Source: Nitriliruptoraceae bacterium (GTDB lineage: Bacteria > Actinomycetota > Nitriliruptoria > Nitriliruptorales > Nitriliruptoraceae). Taken from it: a DNA stretch of 34,598 bases. Location of the stretch: contig SLRZ01000034.1 of assembly GCA_007130695.1 (NCBI GenBank), positions 1 to 34,598 on the forward strand. Reading direction: 5' to 3'. Positions 31,602 to 34,598 of the stretch are shown one piece after another. Within the stretch, counting starts at the first letter, position 1; each line of letters opens with the position of its first letter. The notes under the pieces were generated by a model that searched no databases, was not told the DNA's origin, and worked only from the letters and a program-made list of their open reading frames with translations. Made by a program: the position numbers and the translations under genes.

Positions 31602-33395
31602 GTGAACAACGCGATCCGCCGTTACATCGCCGGGTGGGTCGCGCTGGCCTTGGTGACCGTCGGCGGTGTGCTGGTGCTGCTCGGCTTCCCCTTCCTCGAC
31701 CCGCTCGGGCTGGCCGCCTTCGTGGTGGGCGTCGCCGTCGCCGAGCGGGTCAAACTGCACTTCGACTTCGAACGCGCCGACATCGGCTACACGCTGATCG
31801 AGGTCCCGATCACCGCGGGACTGTTCCTGCTGGCCCCCGGCCACGTGCTCGTCGGCGCGATCGTCGGGATCGGCCTCGCACACGCCAGCCTGCGCACGGG
31901 CCCGGGCCAACTCGTCTACAACCTCGCCCAGACGGCGGTGTGCACCGCGGGTGCCGTGGGCGTGCTCCACCTCACCCCGGCGATCGGGCCCCTGGTGGCC
32001 GGCCGGCCCGTGCTGGGCGTCGTCGGCGGCATGACCGTCTACGTCCTGGTCAACGTCACCGCGATGGGCGGGCTGCTGCGCCGGCTGCTGGGCGCCGAAG
32101 CGCCCCAGACCCTGCGTGAACAGGTCCCCCTGACCGCAGGCACGATCCTGGGGGCCACGGCGGTGGGGGTCGTCCTGGCCAGCCTGTGGACCACCGAGCC
32201 GGTCCTGGTGCCCTTCCTGCTCGCACCCATCGCGGCCATCCACCTCGCCGGGCGTGGCTCGGTGCGTGCCGCCAACCTGCTGGAGGCCACCCGCGCCGAG
32301 CACGCCCGCCTCGAGCGGGTGGTCGACGGGGCCTCCGACGGGATCCTCCTGCTCGACCAGGACGGGGTGGTGCAGGTGTGGAACCCCGCGATGGAGCGGA
32401 TGACCGGGCTGCCCGCGGAGCTCACCGTCGGACGTGGCATCGACCGGGTGCTGACCCCGTCGGTCCGGCTCGCCGACGACCGGGTGACCGGCCGTTGGCT
32501 CATCGACCGGGCCCACGACTGGGCGGGTCTGCGGGAGGGATCGGCCCGTCTCCGCCACGTCGACGGCAGCGAACGGATGGTGCTCGAGAGCCACTCCCTG
32601 GTCCTCGACGACCGGGGACGGTGCACGGGCGACGTCGTGGTGGTGCGTGACGTGTCCAGACAGGAGGAACTCGAACGGCTGCGCAGCGACTTCGTCGCCC
32701 GGGTCTCCCACGAACTGCGCACCCCGCTGACCCCGATCCGCGGGTTCGCCAGCGTGCTGCTGCGACGGGGCCACCAGATGGAACCCCTGCAGCGTCGCGA
32801 GGCCCTGGAACGGATCGTGGAGCGCGCCGACCACCTCGGCGAGGTCGTCGAGGACCTGCTGCTGGTCACCCAGGTGGACCGCCGCGAACTCGACGACCTC
32901 GTGCACGCCAGCCCGCAGGACCTCGCGCCCGTCGTCCAGGAGGCGGTCGCCGGCCTGCGTGCCACCAGCCCGGGCCGGGCGGTGACCTGCAACCAGGCGC
33001 CGGACACCCCCGCGGCGCTCGCCGACCCGGACCGCACCCGCCAGATCGTCGCCGCCGTGCTCGACAACGCCGACCGGTACACGCCCGACGACACCCCGAT
33101 CGAGGTCGAGGTGGAGCAGTCGGGCGACGACGTGTGCGTCCGGGTCATCGACCACGGGCCGGGGATCCCCCGCGAGCACCACGAGCGGGTCTTCGAACAG
33201 TTCCAGCGGCTGGAGGACCCGCTGACGATGCGCACCGGCGGTGTGGGGCTCGGCCTGTTCCTCGCGCGGCGCCTCGCGGAGGCCATGCACGGCCACCTCG
33301 AGCTGGCGCCACCCCGGCACGGCCGCGGGTGCGAGGTGGTCCTACGCCTGCCCACCGCCGAGCCGGTGGCCGGCATCGGCGACCACGTCGGCTGA
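31602..33395 (+). CDS. Membrane sensor histidine kinase with PAS domain (no adjacent response regulator)
   Basis: A 597-residue sensor kinase. About six to seven membrane helices fill residues 8-215 (for example WVALALVTVGGVLVLLGFPF), resembling a membrane-embedded MASE/YhcK-like sensor. A PAS domain follows (about 235-350: GASDGILLLDQDGVVQVWNP). The HisKA helix carries the phospho-acceptor His370 in SHELRTPLTPIRGF. The ATPase shows the N box (LDNADRYTP), G1 (DHGPGIP) and G2 (GGVGLGLFLARRL). It should autophosphorylate in response to a membrane or small-molecule signal; the signal is not known. The GTG at 31602 has only a weak ribosome site (GGGACG). No response regulator is in the window on either side. 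It converges, 8 bp apart, with the nucleotide-sugar dehydrogenase gene. Confidence 0.93.
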   Translation: MNNAIRRYIAGWVALALVTVGGVLVLLGFPFLDPLGLAAFVVGVAVAERVKLHFDFERADIGYTLIEVPITAGLFLLAPGHVLVGAIVGIGLAHASLRTGPGQLVYNLAQTAVCTAGAVGVLHLTPAIGPLVAGRPVLGVVGGMTVYVLVNVTAMGGLLRRLLGAEAPQTLREQVPLTAGTILGATAVGVVLASLWTTEPVLVPFLLAPIAAIHLAGRGSVRAANLLEATRAEHARLERVVDGASDGILLLDQDGVVQVWNPAMERMTGLPAELTVGRGIDRVLTPSVRLADDRVTGRWLIDRAHDWAGLREGSARLRHVDGSERMVLESHSLVLDDRGRCTGDVVVVRDVSRQEELERLRSDFVARVSHELRTPLTPIRGFASVLLRRGHQMEPLQRREALERIVERADHLGEVVEDLLLVTQVDRRELDDLVHASPQDLAPVVQEAVAGLRATSPGRAVTCNQAPDTPAALADPDRTRQIVAAVLDNADRYTPDDTPIEVEVEQSGDDVCVRVIDHGPGIPREHHERVFEQFQRLEDPLTMRTGGVGLGLFLARRLAEAMHGHLELAPPRHGRGCEVVLRLPTAEPVAGIGDHVG

Positions 33396-33403
33396 CACCC
33401 GCC

Positions 33404-34598
33404 CTACAGGCGCTCGACGTGGTCGTGACCGGGGGCGATGGCGCCGCGGGTGTCCAGCACCGGCACCCCACTGCGGACCAGCAGGTCGAGGTCGAACTCG
33501 GCGTGGTCGGTGACCAGCACGGCGGCGTCGGCCCCGTCCAACACGTCCGCGGTCAGTTCGCGTTGGAGGGCGAGGTCGCCGTTCACCACGGTCGCGTCCA
33601 CGAACGGGTCCACGGTCACGATCTCGGCACCCAGGGAGCGCAACTGCTCGACGATGGGCAGGCTGGGGGCCTCACGGGCGTCGCCGACATCGGGCTTGTA
33701 GGCCAGGCCCAGCACGAGTATCCGGGAGCCGTTGACGGCCTTGCGGTCCCGGTTGAGCATCGCCTGCAGACGACGCACCACGTAATGGGGCATGTGGGCG
33801 TTGATGTCGTTGGCCAGTTCGATGAACCGGAAGTTCTCGCCCAGGTGCTGCTTGACCCGCCAGGACAGATAGGACGGGTCGATCGGCAGACAGTGCCCGC
33901 CGACCCCCGGTCCGGGGGTGAAGCGCATGAAGCCGAACGGTTTGGTGGCCGCCGCCTCGATCGCCTCCATCGCGTCGATGCCCAGGTCATAGGCGAACAT
34001 CGCGATCTCGTTGACCAGTGCGATATTGACGTGGCGGAAGGTGTTCTCGATCACCTTGGTCAACTCGGCCTCACCGGTGCCCGAGACCGGCACGACCTTG
34101 TCGACGAATGCACCGAAGAACGTCTCGACCGCGGCCAGTGAGGACTCGTCGATGCCGGCCACGACCTTGGGCGTGTTGTGCAGGCTGAACTGCGGGTTTC
34201 CGGGGTCGATGCGTTCCGGCGAATAGCCCAGCAGGAAGTCGGTTCCGGCACGCAGTCCACTTCCTGCTTCGAGTAGGGGCCGGACGAGTTCCTCCGTGGT
34301 GCCGGGATACGTGGTCGATTCGAGGATCACCAACGTGTCGGGTCGAAGGTGCTCGGCCAGAAGGCGGGACGCCGATTCGACGAAGGACAGGTCGGGGAGA
34401 CCGTCGTCCAACGGGGTGGGCACGCTGATGACCGCCACGTCGAAGCCGGCGAGGTCGCCCGGGTCGGCCGTGGGCAGATAGCCGCGCTCGAGTGCCGCGC
34501 CGAGGACGCCGTCGTCGATGTCCTCGATGTAGGAGTCGCCGGACGCGAGGAGGGCCGCCCGGCGGGCATCGATCTCGAAGCCGACGACGTCGAAATCG
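33404..34598 (-). CDS. Nucleotide-sugar dehydrogenase (UDP-N-acetylhexosamine 6-dehydrogenase type), partial
   Basis: The frame is open to the window edge, so the start is missing; about 397 residues are visible. The first visible part (VVGFEIDARRAALLASGDSY) is the Rossmann strand and helix just after the NAD glycine loop. YSPERIDPGN is typical of WbpA/WecC-like enzymes acting on UDP-GlcNAc, UDP-ManNAc or related sugars. The catalytic Cys lies in GPGVGGHCLPIDPSYL. The C-terminal domain (LGLAYKPDVGDAREAPSLPI, then ELRSLGAEI-like packing and a closing DTRGAI) is complete. The enzyme oxidises the C6 hydroxyl of a UDP-sugar to a uronic acid for surface polysaccharide, using 2 NAD+. A start at 34438 is rejected because strong family sequence continues upstream. 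It converges with the histidine kinase gene. Confidence 0.93.
   Translation of the reverse strand, partial: DFDVVGFEIDARRAALLASGDSYIEDIDDGVLGAALERGYLPTADPGDLAGFDVAVISVPTPLDDGLPDLSFVESASRLLAEHLRPDTLVILESTTYPGTTEELVRPLLEAGSGLRAGTDFLLGYSPERIDPGNPQFSLHNTPKVVAGIDESSLAAVETFFGAFVDKVVPVSGTGEAELTKVIENTFRHVNIALVNEIAMFAYDLGIDAMEAIEAAATKPFGFMRFTPGPGVGGHCLPIDPSYLSWRVKQHLGENFRFIELANDINAHMPHYVVRRLQAMLNRDRKAVNGSRILVLGLAYKPDVGDAREAPSLPIVEQLRSLGAEIVTVDPFVDATVVNGDLALQRELTADVLDGADAAVLVTDHAEFDLDLLVRSGVPVLDTRGAIAPGHDHVERL

Overview
The window is very GC-rich, with dense genes, many GTG starts, two WhiB-type iron-sulfur regulators, an F420-type luciferase-like oxidoreductase, a PonA2-like PBP with PASTA domains and a DUF222/13E12 HNH protein. 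Together these point to an actinobacterium, possibly a deep branch rather than a mycobacterium or streptomycete. From memory, the order dnaX, recR, lysC-asd, metallophosphoesterase, ponA2, whiB, paired Get3/ArsA-like ATPases, small DUF4177 protein, RidA and MBL hydrolase follows the Mycobacterium tuberculosis Rv3721c-Rv3677c region. The core is therefore conserved chromosome with lineage-specific inserts.

Layout. 1-4.5 kb: the 3' end of dnaX, an opposing DUF222-HNH gene with an SOS-box-like palindrome over its start, a structured intergenic element, recR and a phosphoribosyltransferase. 4.5-9.8 kb: a large secreted esterase (minus), then lysC-asd for the aspartate pathway, with a good internal start for the aspartokinase beta subunit. 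10-14.4 kb: a BCCT osmolyte transporter, a MazG-like hydrolase, tRNA-Pro(CGG) with a very strong terminator, an unusual DUF480-SnoaL fusion and a metallophosphoesterase. 14.4-20.6 kb: ponA2-like PBP, divergent whiB, and an overlapping minus-strand operon of two Get3/ArsA-like ATPases and a YbjN-domain protein.

20.6-29 kb: an NfeD membrane protein whose protease domain looks inactive, a second whiB, a translationally coupled DUF4177-RidA-class V aminotransferase operon, selA without visible Sec partners, a NUDT19-type Nudix hydrolase, a luciferase-like oxidoreductase, a structured 320-bp intergenic region with a possible small RNA, and an MBL hydrolase. 29-34.6 kb: a lone dynamin-like GTPase, a tiny secreted protein behind a palindrome-rich leader, an orphan membrane histidine kinase and the 3' part of a nucleotide-sugar dehydrogenase.

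The best candidates for something under-described are (i) the Get3-like pair with complementary ATPase-motif defects plus its coupled YbjN partner, (ii) the dynamin-like GTPase / secreted miniprotein / orphan kinase stretch, (iii) the possible anti-Shine-Dalgarno small RNA near 27.94-28.02 kb, and (iv) the SOS-like control of the DUF222-HNH gene lying between dnaX and recR. All readings come from inspection by eye; no searches or folding programs were run.
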